A model generated the notes under the pieces. That model did not search any database. It saw only the letters and a list, made by a program, of their open reading frames with translations, and was not told where the DNA came from. This document shows, one piece after another, positions 8,261 to 16,300 of a stretch of DNA of 31,783 nucleotides. Position 1 is the first letter of the stretch, and each line of letters starts with the position of its first letter. Location: the NCBI GenBank assembly GCA_964492715.1, contig CAZBLK010000028.1, forward strand, positions 1 to 31,783, given 5' to 3'. The translations under genes and the position numbers were made by a program. This DNA is from CAZBLK01 sp964492715 (GTDB lineage Bacteria; Bacillota; Clostridia; Lachnospirales; WRBF01).

Positions 8261-8313
8261 TTGACTGTATTGGTCAACAGGAGTATAATAAACCTATAGA
8301 CCAATTCGGTCAA
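8261..8313 (+). promoter_or_regulatory. Promoter with overlapping TetR-type operator dyads
   Basis: TTGACT (8261-8266) and TATAAT (8284-8289) have a 17-bp spacer. The -35 lies inside the dyad TTGAC-N7-GTCAA (8261-8277). A second dyad, GACC-N5-GGTC (8299-8311), sits over the start site. ATTGGTC (8269-8275) and GACCAAT (8299-8305) also form an inverted pair. Such paired dyads over a promoter, just before a TetR-like gene remnant and an efflux operon, are typical of autoregulated TetR control. Confidence 0.75.
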
Positions 8314-8341
8314 TGAAATGGGAGGTTGTTAAAAAAAGTTT

Positions 8342-8658
8342 ATGTTTAGCAAAAGAAAAACAAACCAGAGTAAGCCGCTATGACGTAATTTACAGTAGAT
8401 GTCCTGCAAAAGTTTATTGGAGATTTTAAGAAAAAATCTATTCAAACATTGATACGTCTAAATTTAAACTGGGAGTTGATATTGAAAAGGCTTTGCTGAT
8501 AATTTTTGATGAGTGCTGGAAGACTATGCAAGAACTAAGCAAAGCGCCATAAGGCTTGAACAAATCAGCGATAAGAATTTATCAAGACAGTAATAAAGAA
8601 AGTAAACGATTGTTCAGGCATTTTAAAGGAATCCTTTTTTAAAGAAGAATATATATAA
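8342..8658 (+). pseudogene. Degenerate TetR-family regulator remnant
   Basis: After the promoter and GGGAGG, an ATG at 8342 opens MFSKRKTNQSKPL and stops. Further pieces appear in shifted frames. DFKK is followed by KIYSNIDTSKFKLGVDIEKALLIIFD, which resembles the ligand-domain region of TetR regulators, where a phrase such as IDIEKALLII is common. After more shifts and stops comes a tail resembling GILKESFFKEEYI, ending at 8658. The stretch is about 316 bp against roughly 600 bp for an intact family member, and the helix-turn-helix half is largely gone. The position fits the usual regulator slot of the downstream ABC-FtsX-HlyD operon. An unusual short gene with sequencing errors is the alternative. 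Confidence 0.65.
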
Positions 8659-8690
8659 CAAAAAATTAATTAACATAGGCAGGTGATGAT

Positions 8691-9395
8691 GTGGACAAAA
8701 TTATGGAGATAAACGACGTAACCAAAGAATATTTAATGGGTGAAGTAACGGTTAGGGCGTTAAAAGGAGTAAGCCTATCGCTTTATGAAGGGGAATTTGT
8801 TGTAATTTTAGGGCCATCAGGGTCTGGCAAAAGCACAATGTTAAACATAATCGGCGGTATTGATAAGCCTACAACAGGCACCGTTATGTATGCAAACAAA
8901 AACATATCGGAGGCCTCAGAAAAAGAGCTTACGTTATACCGGCGAAACGCCGTAGGTTTTGTTTTTCAGTTTTACAACCTTATACCCAACTTGACCGCAA
9001 AAGAAAATATTATTTTGTCGTCTGAATTATCCCAAAAGCCAATAAGTGCGGACGATTTATTAAAAGACGTGGGGCTTTTTGAACGAGGTGGGCATTTTCC
9101 AGCTCAGTTGTCAGGCGGCGAACAGCAGCGTATTGCAATTGCACGGGCAATAAGCAAAAACCCGCAAATACTGTTATGCGACGAGCCTACAGGTGCACTT
9201 GATATAAACACCGGCGTACAAGTTTTGCGGATTCTTAAAAACTTCAATGAAAAGTACAAAAAAACCGTAGTAATAATAACCCATAACTCAGCTATAGGCA
9301 ACATGGGCGACAGAATTATAAGCATTAAGGACGGCTATATTGCCTCAATAATTGAAAACAGTAATCCGATACCGCCGGAGGAGGTGTCATGGTGA
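8691..9395 (+). CDS. ABC transporter ATP-binding protein, MacB/LolD/FtsE-like
   Basis: A 234-aa ATPase that would power the FtsX-type permease encoded next. Motifs are Walker A GPSGSGKST (positions about 40-48), the Q-loop in FVFQFYNLIPNLT, signature LSGGEQQRIAIARA, Walker B ILLCDEPTGALD and H-loop ITHN. The DEPTGALD form is typical of the MacB/LolD subfamily. The GTG start at 8691 follows AGGTGA; an in-frame ATG lies four codons later. Its stop overlaps the next gene by 7 bp, so the two are translationally coupled. Substrates of this class include antimicrobial peptides, macrolides and lipids, but nothing in the sequence says which applies. Confidence 0.92.
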   Translation: MDKIMEINDVTKEYLMGEVTVRALKGVSLSLYEGEFVVILGPSGSGKSTMLNIIGGIDKPTTGTVMYANKNISEASEKELTLYRRNAVGFVFQFYNLIPNLTAKENIILSSELSQKPISADDLLKDVGLFERGGHFPAQLSGGEQQRIAIARAISKNPQILLCDEPTGALDINTGVQVLRILKNFNEKYKKTVVIITHNSAIGNMGDRIISIKDGYIASIIENSNPIPPEEVSW

Positions 9396-11755
9396 TGCTT
9401 TACAGAAAAGCTGTCCGTGCCATTTTGCAAAACAAAAAGGCATATATATCTTGCATTTATTTGATTATGATGGGAATTATCCTTTACACCGCCATGAACG
9501 TTGCGGTGGGAGGGCTTGCTTTATCCCGTGATAAGTTTTACACTAATTATAACTTGGCAGATGTTTATGCAAAGGTGAAGGGTATTCCGGTTAATGCAGC
9601 CGACATTTTTACAGATATTGAAGGCATACATAAGGCACAGCTTCGTAACGTTACGGAAATGAGGGCCGAGGTTGAAGGCTCGGATGCTACAATTACAATG
9701 CGGCTTATTTCCCTTGACGAAAGCTATAACGAGGAAACTTATGACGGACTAAACAATCTCATAGTAACAGGCAACCCAATTGTAAACGATAACGAAATAC
9801 TAGTAAACTCTGCGTTTTTCAAAGCGCATAATTTTAAAATAGGTGATCCGATAAAAGTTTTTTATGGCGGACGTGAACAAATTTATTATGTTAACGGCAC
9901 TGCTTTAAGCCCCGAATACGCCTATATTACAAAAAGCACCACTGATATTTTGCCTGATGAGGAGGCGTTTGGAATTGGCTATGTGTCAAACAGGGGGCTG
10001 TCCAGCTTGACACAATCTCAAGGGCTTGCAAACGATTTAGTGTTCTCATTACAAGACGGTTACGTTTTTGATGACGTAAAAATTCAGTTGGAGGACGCTT
10101 TAAAGCCATACGGCTTAACGGAATTATATGAAAAGAAAAACCAAACAAGCTTTTCGTTTTTAGACTTGGAAATAACTGCAATTACCTCTATGGCGAAAAT
10201 TATGCCGATAGTTTTTATGCTTATGGCAATGGTAGTTATGTACTTGATGATGAAAAGGGTTATTGAGCAGGAACGAACACAAGTAGGTACGCTAAAAGCT
10301 TTTGGCTATTCTAATGCTGAAATACTTAGGCATTATATGGTTTACGGCGTTGTAACTGGGCTGTCGGGAGGGTTGTTTGGGTTTATTGTAGGTTATTTTG
10401 CCTCAGGGGTTTATTTATCTTTGTTTTTACAGTTTTTTATGCTTCCAAGCGCAACCAATAGCGTAAGCCTGTTGTTTTCAATAAGTGCTATTTTACTTGG
10501 AACAATAAGCGGCGTTTTGGGGGCACTTATGGGAGCCTTAAAAGCACTTAATTTAAACCCTGCGGAAGCTATGCGCCCTGAAAGCCCTAAGCATACTAAG
10601 TTTGACATCATTGGTAAAATAAAGGCGTTAAAATATGTGCTTAATTCTGGCGGGCATATGGCGCTTAGAAATATAATGAGAAGCCCTGTACGCTCTGGGT
10701 TTATTGTTATCGGTGTAACGTTGTCGTTTTCGTTGCTTACGATTGTGGGAAGCCTTACTACAATAATTGACAAAATGATTTATGGCCAGTTTGAGGACAT
10801 TCTTCTTTATGAAGTAAAAGTTCCCCTTAAAAATCCACAAAAATATGGTGACGCAATAGAAACGGCTTACAGCATTGACGGCGTTACGACAGCCGAGGGA
10901 ATTTTGGAAATTCCTGCTGTTTTAAAAAATAAGCATTTAAAAGAGGGAATTGTTGTAACAGGTGTGGATAAGGACTCTAAACTTTACGCAATTACTGACA
11001 CAAACAGCAAAGTTCAACACCACCCACCTACTGAGGGAGTAATTTTAACAAACGGAATTGCACAGAAGCTAAACGCTAAAGTCGGAGACAAAATATATTT
11101 ATCTTCACAGCTATTGGAAAAAGACACTCCTGTGTATGTGACGAATGTAATAGAACAAAACCTTGGTTCCGGTTGTTATATGGAGATTTCTGCGCTTTCG
11201 GACTTTCTGAACATGCCCAAAACGGCAACGTCATTAATATTAAACACAGACGACTTAGAGCATTTAAAACAGTACACTAAGACGGCAGACAATGTTTTGT
11301 CAATAGAAGATAAAGAAAGCACGTTGCAAAAATATAAAAACATGCTGGATTTGTATTCAAGTATTTTTTATGTTTTAGATGTTATGGGCGTTTTAATTGC
11401 TTTTGCGATTATATACAATACGTCTACAATTTCACTTTCCGAACGCAAAAGGGAATATGCAACTTTGCGAGTATTGGGGCTTACAGTAAAAGAGGTTTGT
11501 GAAATTATGGACTTTGAGTATTGGGCACTTAGTATAATCGGTATGATTATAGGAATACCATTTGCTAAGTATTTAATAAGCGCAATTAATTCTATTTTGG
11601 ACATGTCGCTTTTCAGTATGCCGTCAACTTTGCCTCTTTCAGCTTATATAACAGGCATTGTTGGGTGTTCCGTAGCGATAATTTTATCTGGGTTATCTGC
11701 TAAAAAGAGAATAAGTACATTTGATATGGTTGAGGTTTTAAAAGAACGTGAATAA
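9389..11755 (+). CDS. FtsX-like ABC permease (MacB-type, duplicated)
   Basis: A 788-aa membrane protein. An N-terminal membrane helix (YISCIYLIMMGIILYTAM) is followed by an extracellular domain of about 200 residues. A first FtsX core follows (AKIMPIVFMLMAMVVMYLMM, then QERTQVGTLKAFGYSNAEIL and further helices to about 385). A second extracellular part then leads to a second FtsX core near 655-788 with the matching SERKREYATLRVLGLTVKEV. This duplicated layout is common in Bacillota efflux and peptide-export permeases. The start ATG has GGAGGAGGTG upstream and overlaps the ATPase gene. It is coupled to an HlyD-type adaptor 20 bp downstream, which suggests a MacAB-like export complex. Confidence 0.9.
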   Translation: MVMLYRKAVRAILQNKKAYISCIYLIMMGIILYTAMNVAVGGLALSRDKFYTNYNLADVYAKVKGIPVNAADIFTDIEGIHKAQLRNVTEMRAEVEGSDATITMRLISLDESYNEETYDGLNNLIVTGNPIVNDNEILVNSAFFKAHNFKIGDPIKVFYGGREQIYYVNGTALSPEYAYITKSTTDILPDEEAFGIGYVSNRGLSSLTQSQGLANDLVFSLQDGYVFDDVKIQLEDALKPYGLTELYEKKNQTSFSFLDLEITAITSMAKIMPIVFMLMAMVVMYLMMKRVIEQERTQVGTLKAFGYSNAEILRHYMVYGVVTGLSGGLFGFIVGYFASGVYLSLFLQFFMLPSATNSVSLLFSISAILLGTISGVLGALMGALKALNLNPAEAMRPESPKHTKFDIIGKIKALKYVLNSGGHMALRNIMRSPVRSGFIVIGVTLSFSLLTIVGSLTTIIDKMIYGQFEDILLYEVKVPLKNPQKYGDAIETAYSIDGVTTAEGILEIPAVLKNKHLKEGIVVTGVDKDSKLYAITDTNSKVQHHPPTEGVILTNGIAQKLNAKVGDKIYLSSQLLEKDTPVYVTNVIEQNLGSGCYMEISALSDFLNMPKTATSLILNTDDLEHLKQYTKTADNVLSIEDKESTLQKYKNMLDLYSSIFYVLDVMGVLIAFAIIYNTSTISLSERKREYATLRVLGLTVKEVCEIMDFEYWALSIIGMIIGIPFAKYLISAINSILDMSLFSMPSTLPLSAYITGIVGCSVAIILSGLSAKKRISTFDMVEVLKERE

Positions 11756-11775
11756 ATTTTGCGAGGTGAATTGAC

Positions 11776-13233
11776 GTGAAGAAAAGCGTAAAAATTATTT
11801 TAGCTTTAGTGGTGCTGCTGGCAGGTGTTGGTGGAGGACTTTATTATATAAACATGCCTGTAGCTCTATCGTTAACAAAGGTAGAGCCTAAAACCGCACA
11901 AGTTAGCTTTACGGAAATAGGGCGTGCTGTGTCTGAAAGGTCAGTTAAGGTATACCCTCTTGTTCAAGGGGAAATAGTTAAAATTAACGTAAATGAAGGG
12001 CAAAGCGTAAGAAAAGGAGATGTGTTATGTGAAATTGATTCTTCTCCTTATACGTTGCAAATAAGTAAGGTCGAAGGAATAATAAAGGGCTATGAGGCAC
12101 AAATAGCTAACTTAGGGCTTGAACGTCAAAGGGCCATAAGCGACATGATGACAAATAAAAACAACTTAGTAAGTGAAATAAAGGCGTTGGACGCGCAGGA
12201 AGCTTTAAGCCATGAAGGAGTTACAAATAAAAATGTTTCGGTAGAGGAACAAAAGCGGCTTCAAAGCATTATAGTGGCGCAGAGAGAAAGCGACTTAAAG
12301 CGAGCAGAGGAAGACTTGCGCAAGGCTGAGTTGTTATACAACGCAGGGGGAATATCTCTTTCCGAGTTTGAAAGCGCTAAGTCTCTGGTTAAAAAGTATG
12401 AAAACGACTTAAATATTAGCAAGCAGGAGTTAGCTATTTCAGCAATAGACACTAAAATAAGCGAAGAAGAGTATTACAAGGCTATGAAGGAATCAATTAA
12501 CTCACAGATTGATGCAATTAACACATCAATGAGTAAGGATTATTCTACAGCTATGAGGTCTTATTACGAAGCGTTAATACAATCGGAGCAAGCGGGCATA
12601 AGCCAGTTAAACGCAAACATAGACAACTGTAAAATAACAGCACCAGAGGACGGAGTTATTTCAAGCCTAAGCATTAAGCATTCCAATGTAGTGAGCATGA
12701 CAACAGAAATAGCAGAAATAACTTCAAATGGTCAGCAGCTAGTAGAAGCCTATGTTTCCACAAGAGACTTGGAAAACATAAAAGTAGGCGATAAAACAGA
12801 GCTTATTTTGAAGCGGAGAAGCGGAGATGTGTCTTTTGAAGGAGAAATCGTACAAATAGCCACATCTGCAGAAATCAAGCTGTCGGCGGTAGGCGTTGAG
12901 GAAAGCAAAGTAAAGGTTAGCATTAGGGCTGATTTAACTAAGTTGCCAGAAAACGTACAGTTTGGACCAGGGTTCGACGTAGATGTAAAGTTTATTATTT
13001 ACAGCGAAGAAAACAAGCTGGCTGTTCCTAAAACAGCGTTGTTTCAAGAAAATGATGTAGATACGCTTTGGGTTGTTAAAGATGGAAAAGCCCAAAAGGC
13101 AACGGTAACAAAAGGGCTTGAATTAAGGTCAGAAACTATAATTGAGGAAGGAGTTAACCCTGAGGATTTAGTTGTTACAGATTCTGATAACGATAAACTT
13201 AAAAATGGCGTTAAGGTTAAGCCAATAGATTAA
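11776..13233 (+). CDS. HlyD/MacA-type membrane fusion (adaptor) protein
   Basis: A 485-aa protein with one N-terminal membrane anchor (IILALVVLLAGVGGGLYYI). A split lipoyl-like domain follows (GEIVKINVNEGQSVRKGDVLCEID near 65-90, resumed at CKITAPEDGVISSL near 290). Between the halves lies a long coiled coil of about 180 residues rich in Glu, Lys, Leu and Ser. A beta-barrel and membrane-proximal domain end the protein. The GTG start has GAGGTGA upstream. As last gene of the ABC-FtsX-HlyD operon it would link permease and extracytoplasmic partner. The TolC-like protein at 16301 is a conceivable partner, but this is inference. An intrinsic terminator follows at 13286. Confidence 0.9.
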   Translation: MKKSVKIILALVVLLAGVGGGLYYINMPVALSLTKVEPKTAQVSFTEIGRAVSERSVKVYPLVQGEIVKINVNEGQSVRKGDVLCEIDSSPYTLQISKVEGIIKGYEAQIANLGLERQRAISDMMTNKNNLVSEIKALDAQEALSHEGVTNKNVSVEEQKRLQSIIVAQRESDLKRAEEDLRKAELLYNAGGISLSEFESAKSLVKKYENDLNISKQELAISAIDTKISEEEYYKAMKESINSQIDAINTSMSKDYSTAMRSYYEALIQSEQAGISQLNANIDNCKITAPEDGVISSLSIKHSNVVSMTTEIAEITSNGQQLVEAYVSTRDLENIKVGDKTELILKRRSGDVSFEGEIVQIATSAEIKLSAVGVEESKVKVSIRADLTKLPENVQFGPGFDVDVKFIIYSEENKLAVPKTALFQENDVDTLWVVKDGKAQKATVTKGLELRSETIIEEGVNPEDLVVTDSDNDKLKNGVKVKPID

Positions 13234-13285
13234 TTTGGGGTTTGTAATGGAATAATCTGTAATTTATTAAATTGTACGTGCTGAC

Positions 13286-13329
13286 AAAATGCCTGGTATT
13301 GTATAAAACATACAGTTTCAGGCATTTTT
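13286..13329 (+). terminator. Intrinsic terminator of the ABC-FtsX-HlyD operon
   Basis: A perfect 10-bp stem (AAAATGCCTG at 13286-13295, CAGGCATTTT at 13319-13328) has a loop that contains its own TGTAT/ATACA pairing. It ends in a T tract. It lies 52 bp past the adaptor gene stop. Confidence 0.85.
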
Positions 13330-13355
13330 ATTATAATATTACTAGGGCGTGTTTT

Positions 13356-13505
13356 ACAGGGCAATGCTGGAGAGCAACCTGATGCAAGCCGTGGCTTTAT
13401 ACGATTGGCGGTTGGCAAATATGTCAGCCGCTTTTTCAATCGGTAAAGCCCAAAGCAGATAAACTCTGGGAGTTTGAGGGTGAAGCCCTAAATGCAGTCT
13501 TGCGT
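13356..13505 (+). ncRNA. Candidate structured RNA inside the composite element
   Basis: In order I see five features. These are TGCT-GGAG-AGCA, then a long arm GGCTTTA..CGATTG paired with CAATCGGTAAAGCC and capped by GCGGTTG/CAGCCGC (about 13390-13468). AAACTC-TGG-GAGTTT, AGGG-TGAAG-CCCT and a short GCA/TGC stem follow. The base composition is clearly richer in G and C than the flanks. A TATAAT at 13332-13337 would place a start at the element border, although its -35 is poor. The opening AGGGCAA...GATGCAA-GCC recalls the 5' half of a c-di-GMP-I riboswitch, but the rest does not. The strand is a guess based on that -10 and on G-rich loops. Confidence 0.35.
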
Positions 13506-13671
13506 TAGGGCATGTTTCATAAATCCATTTGCACGTATTTTCGGCAGACTTTCCGCTATACTTCGTCAGAAAAAACCTTATTTACCTTTGAGTAAATGTG
13601 GTTTTTCCTTCCTCGTATAACGAAAAGTCTGCTCGAAAATCCATACTAAGCGATTTACCAAACACGCCCTA
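13506..13671. repeat. 166-bp imperfect palindrome (hairpin MITE)
   Basis: The left arm TAGGGCATGTTTCATAAATC and the reverse complement of the right arm, TAGGGCGTGTTTGGTAAATC, match with few changes for about 70 bp. The shared AGACTTTYCGYTATAC block lies midway. The centre pairs AAAACC..TTTAC with GTAAAT..GGTTTT. It is nearly the same length as the element at 7722-7885, but the ends differ. Confidence 0.7.
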
Positions 13672-13695
13672 GCACTTAACAACATTTGAAAATCA

Positions 13696-13746
13696 TTGAC
13701 AAATGTCAAAACTTGTTGTAAAATACATTTGAACAGTTATTCATAT
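13696..13746 (+). promoter_or_regulatory. Promoter and ArsR/CadC-type operator of the metal resistance operon
   Basis: TTGACA (13696-13701) and TAAAAT (13719-13724) have a 17-bp spacer. Just downstream, 13727-13746 (ATTTGAACAGTTATTCATAT) is an imperfect dyad matching its own reverse complement at 16 of 20 positions. The TGAA-N6-TTCA core is typical of SmtB/CadC operators. Binding there would block transcription until metal releases the repressor. Confidence 0.8.
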
Positions 13747-13779
13747 GATAATATATTGAATGGAGATGGTGTATTAAAA

Positions 13780-14142
13780 ATGAATGAAAAAACTAGTATA
13801 CCTACTTGTGAACTTTTATGTGTTCATGAGAATACAGTAAAAAGCGTAAATGAGAAAATGCCTGACGACGAAATATTATACGATTTGGCCGAGCTATACA
13901 AAGTGTTTGGTGACACAACTCGTATTAAAATTTTGTACGTACTTTTTGAGTCTGAAATGTGTGTATGTGACATTGCAAGCATTTTAAACATGAGCCAGTC
14001 TGCAATTTCTCACCAGCTTAAAGTGCTTAAAACAAACAGGCTTGTTAAGTTTAGGCGTGAAGGAAAGGTTGTGTTTTACTCGCTGTGCGACGGCCACATT
14101 AAATCAATCCTTAACCAAGGGTTAGAACATATAGAAGAATAG
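13780..14142 (+). CDS. cadC: ArsR/SmtB-family metal sensor repressor, CadC-type
   Basis: A 120-aa winged-helix repressor. It has both cysteine sets of the CadC alpha3N site: Cys10 and Cys14 in TCELLCVHENTV, and Cys61 and Cys63 in MCVCD at the start of the recognition region. In CadC proteins these four thiolates bind Cd(II), Pb(II) or Bi(III). An alpha5-like zinc site may also remain (Asp-Gly-His...His in the C-terminal DGHIKSILNQGLEHIEE). The recognition helix is SQSAISHQLKVLK. I use the ATG at 13780 because the longer frame from 13696 begins inside the -35 element. The GGAG is about 14 bases upstream, a rather long spacing. It heads an operon with an HMA protein and a P1B ATPase, so it probably autoregulates that operon. 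Confidence 0.88.
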   Translation: MNEKTSIPTCELLCVHENTVKSVNEKMPDDEILYDLAELYKVFGDTTRIKILYVLFESEMCVCDIASILNMSQSAISHQLKVLKTNRLVKFRREGKVVFYSLCDGHIKSILNQGLEHIEE

Positions 14143-14166
14143 TAATTAAATTTTGGGGGAATTTCA

Positions 14167-14388
14167 TTGAAAAAGTCGTTTAAGCTTGACGGAATAGACT
14201 GTGCAAACTGTGCAGCAAAAATTGAAAGGGCAATTAACAAAATTGACGGCATAGAAAACGCAGTCGTAAATTTTATGACAACAAAATTAACTTTTGATGT
14301 CAATGAAGAAAAGTTAGACGCTGCAATTAAAGCTGTAGAGCTTGCTGTAAAAAAAACAGACCCTTCTATTGAAATGAAAAAGGCATAA
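14167..14388 (+). CDS. Stand-alone heavy-metal-associated (HMA) domain protein
   Basis: A 73-aa single HMA (ferredoxin-like) domain with the metal motif GIDCANCAAKIE (Cys12, Cys15). The DCANC form is typical of the N-terminal domains of Cd/Zn/Pb ATPases rather than copper chaperones, which usually read MxCxxC. It starts at TTG 14167 after a GGGGGA site, 24 bp after the regulator. The next ATPase lacks an N-terminal HMA domain, so this looks like a split-off metal-binding domain or chaperone for it. Confidence 0.85.
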   Translation: MKKSFKLDGIDCANCAAKIERAINKIDGIENAVVNFMTTKLTFDVNEEKLDAAIKAVELAVKKTDPSIEMKKA

Positions 14389-14403
14389 ATGGGGGGGATT
14401 TTT

Positions 14404-16254
14404 ATGAAAAACCAAGTAAGAATTGCAAAAATTATTGGCGGCGGTTTGTTCTTTGTAGCTGGAATAATTTTAAAGCTAGATAATACGCTGGTTAACCTGC
14501 TAATATTTTTGGCAGGATACTTAATAATCGGCGGTGACGTTGTACTAGATGCAGTTAAAAATATTTTAAGAGGAAATGTTTTTGATGAAAATTTTTTAAT
14601 GTCCATAGCTACTGTTGGGGCATTTATAATTGGGGAATATCCTGAAGCTGTTGCTGTTATGCTGTTTTATCAGGTAGGTGAGTTTTTTCAAGACTATGCT
14701 GTTAATAAATCAAGGAAGTCAATTGCAAGCCTAATGGACATACGTCCTGACTTTGCGAATGTTAAACGTGGTAACGAAATAATAAAAGTTGACCCTGATG
14801 AGGTTAGAGTAAGGGACATAATTATTATAAAGCCTGGTGAACGTATACCTCTTGATGGCAAAGTTATTGATGGTAACAGTGCTGTAGATACTTCTGCATT
14901 AACAGGTGAATCAATTCCACGGGATGTTTCTGCTGGGAGTGAAGTTTTAAGTGGTTGCATTAATGTAAGCGGGGTTTTGACAGCGGAAGTAACAAAAGAA
15001 TTTGGCGAATCTACTGTTTCAAAAATTCTTGACTTAGTTGAAAATGCAAGCTCCAGAAAGTCAAATTCCGAAAACTTTATTACTAAATTTGCTAAGTATT
15101 ACACACCTGCTGTAGTTATTGTTGCGGCACTTTTGGCAGTTTTGCCGCCTTTATTAATTAACGGTGCAACAATTTCCGACTGGGCTTACAGGGCTTTAAC
15201 GTTCCTGGTAATCTCCTGCCCATGCGCCCTTGTAATTTCAATTCCGCTTGGTTTTTTTGGCGGCATTGGTGGTGCTTCAAAGCTGGGAATCCTTGTAAAG
15301 GGCAGCAATTATTTGGAAGCTCTTTCACAAGTTGAAACAGTTGTTTTTGACAAAACGGGTACGCTTACAAAAGGCGTGTTTAATGTAACCAAAATCAATT
15401 CAAAAGGAATTTCACAATACGAGTTGTTAGAAGCTGCTGCTTTGGCAGAAAGCTTTTCGAGCCACCCAATATCTGTTTCTCTTATAAAGGCATATGGCAA
15501 AGAAATTGATAGCTCAAGAATTAGCAATGTTGAAGAAATTGCAGGTCACGGAATAAGCGCTGTAGTTGATGGAAAGCTTGTTTATGCAGGAAACAGCAAG
15601 CTTATGAAAAAAATGAACATACCGTTTTATGATGAAGTGTCCGTTGGTACAGTTGTTCATGTTGCAATTGACAACATTTATGCTGGAAATATCATAATAT
15701 CAGATGTTGTGAAAGAAGATTCATCAACTGCTATTAAAAAATTAAAACAAGCAGGCATTAAAAAAACTGTTATGCTTACAGGTGATGCAAAAAAGGTTGG
15801 AGAAACTATAGCGCACCAGCTTGGGCTTGACGAAGTTTACACAGAGCTGTTGCCTACAGACAAAGTAACTTGGGTAGAAAAATTGCTTAAAGAAAAAACC
15901 AAAAACAAAAAGTTAGTTTTTGTTGGTGACGGAATTAATGATGCTCCAGTTTTAGCAAGAGCAGATATTGGCGTTGCAATGGGTGGGCTAGGCTCTGATG
16001 CAGCCATTGAAGCCGCAGATGTTGTAATTATGACTGATGAGCCATCGAAATTGGCTACAGCAATCAAGTTGTCTAAAAAGACACTAACTATTGTAAAACA
16101 AAACATATGGTTTGCTTTTATAGTAAAATTGCTTGTATTGATGCTTGGTGCTGGAGGTATAGCTACTATGTGGGAAGCTGTGTTTGCTGATGTTGGTGTT
16201 TCTGTCATTGCCATTTTAAATGCTATGCGTATGCTACAAAATAAAGAAATGTAA
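14404..16254 (+). CDS. cadA: Cd(II)/Zn(II)/Pb(II)-exporting P1B-type ATPase
   Basis: A 616-aa membrane pump that exports soft divalent metals using ATP. It has the TGES actuator loop (167-170), the CPC metal-site motif in a membrane helix (272-274) and the phosphorylated Asp316 in DKTGTLTKG. The HP motif is in SFSSHPIS and the hinge is GDGINDAPVLARADIG. The last helices contain MWEAVFADVGVSVIAILNAMRM, whose Asp is typical of the Zn/Cd/Pb subgroup. No HMA or His-rich N-terminus is present; the HMA domain is a separate gene just upstream. I prefer the ATG at 14404, with GGGGGG six bases upstream, over the ATG at 14389, which overlaps that RBS. ZntA would be an equally fair name. Confidence 0.92.
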   Translation: MKNQVRIAKIIGGGLFFVAGIILKLDNTLVNLLIFLAGYLIIGGDVVLDAVKNILRGNVFDENFLMSIATVGAFIIGEYPEAVAVMLFYQVGEFFQDYAVNKSRKSIASLMDIRPDFANVKRGNEIIKVDPDEVRVRDIIIIKPGERIPLDGKVIDGNSAVDTSALTGESIPRDVSAGSEVLSGCINVSGVLTAEVTKEFGESTVSKILDLVENASSRKSNSENFITKFAKYYTPAVVIVAALLAVLPPLLINGATISDWAYRALTFLVISCPCALVISIPLGFFGGIGGASKLGILVKGSNYLEALSQVETVVFDKTGTLTKGVFNVTKINSKGISQYELLEAAALAESFSSHPISVSLIKAYGKEIDSSRISNVEEIAGHGISAVVDGKLVYAGNSKLMKKMNIPFYDEVSVGTVVHVAIDNIYAGNIIISDVVKEDSSTAIKKLKQAGIKKTVMLTGDAKKVGETIAHQLGLDEVYTELLPTDKVTWVEKLLKEKTKNKKLVFVGDGINDAPVLARADIGVAMGGLGSDAAIEAADVVIMTDEPSKLATAIKLSKKTLTIVKQNIWFAFIVKLLVLMLGAGGIATMWEAVFADVGVSVIAILNAMRMLQNKEM

Positions 16255-16291
16255 AAAACGAAGGGGTGTTTCCAAACAGGAAACACCCCTT
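16253..16291 (-). terminator. Terminator of the pyrG-TolC-like unit (minus strand)
   Basis: A perfect 13-bp stem (AAGGGGTGTTTCC at 16261-16273 with its complement at 16279-16291) and a 5-nt loop. On the minus strand it is followed by CGTTTTTT. The plus side lacks a T run, but the strong stem may also slow transcripts arriving from the ATPase gene. Confidence 0.85.
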
Positions 16292-16300
16292 AAAACATAA

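Larger units (their letters stand above)
13343..13671. mobile_element. Composite MITE-like element with three TA-GGGC ends
   Basis: TAGGGCGTGTTT at 13343-13354 is exactly inverted as AAACACGCCCTA at 13660-13671. A third copy, TAGGGCATGTTT, lies inside at 13506 in the same orientation as the left end. The TA next to each GGGC suggests a TA target site as in the IS630/Tc1 group. The left half (13355-13505) is hairpin-rich and the right half (13506-13671) is one long palindrome. No protein is encoded. Confidence 0.65.

Noticed and set aside
9927..10840. Several minus-strand frames inside the FtsX permease gene
   Set aside because: They are shadows of a clear plus-strand gene with strong start, motifs and operon context.
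13356..13395. c-di-GMP-I riboswitch
   Set aside because: Only the opening AGGGCAA...GATGCAA-GCC resembles the motif. The tetraloop receptor and second helix are missing, and no riboswitch-typical gene follows closely.
13696..13779. Longer N-terminus for the CadC-type regulator
   Set aside because: The frame opens with TTG inside the -35 hexamer and crosses the -10 and operator. The ATG at 13780 fits the CadC length.
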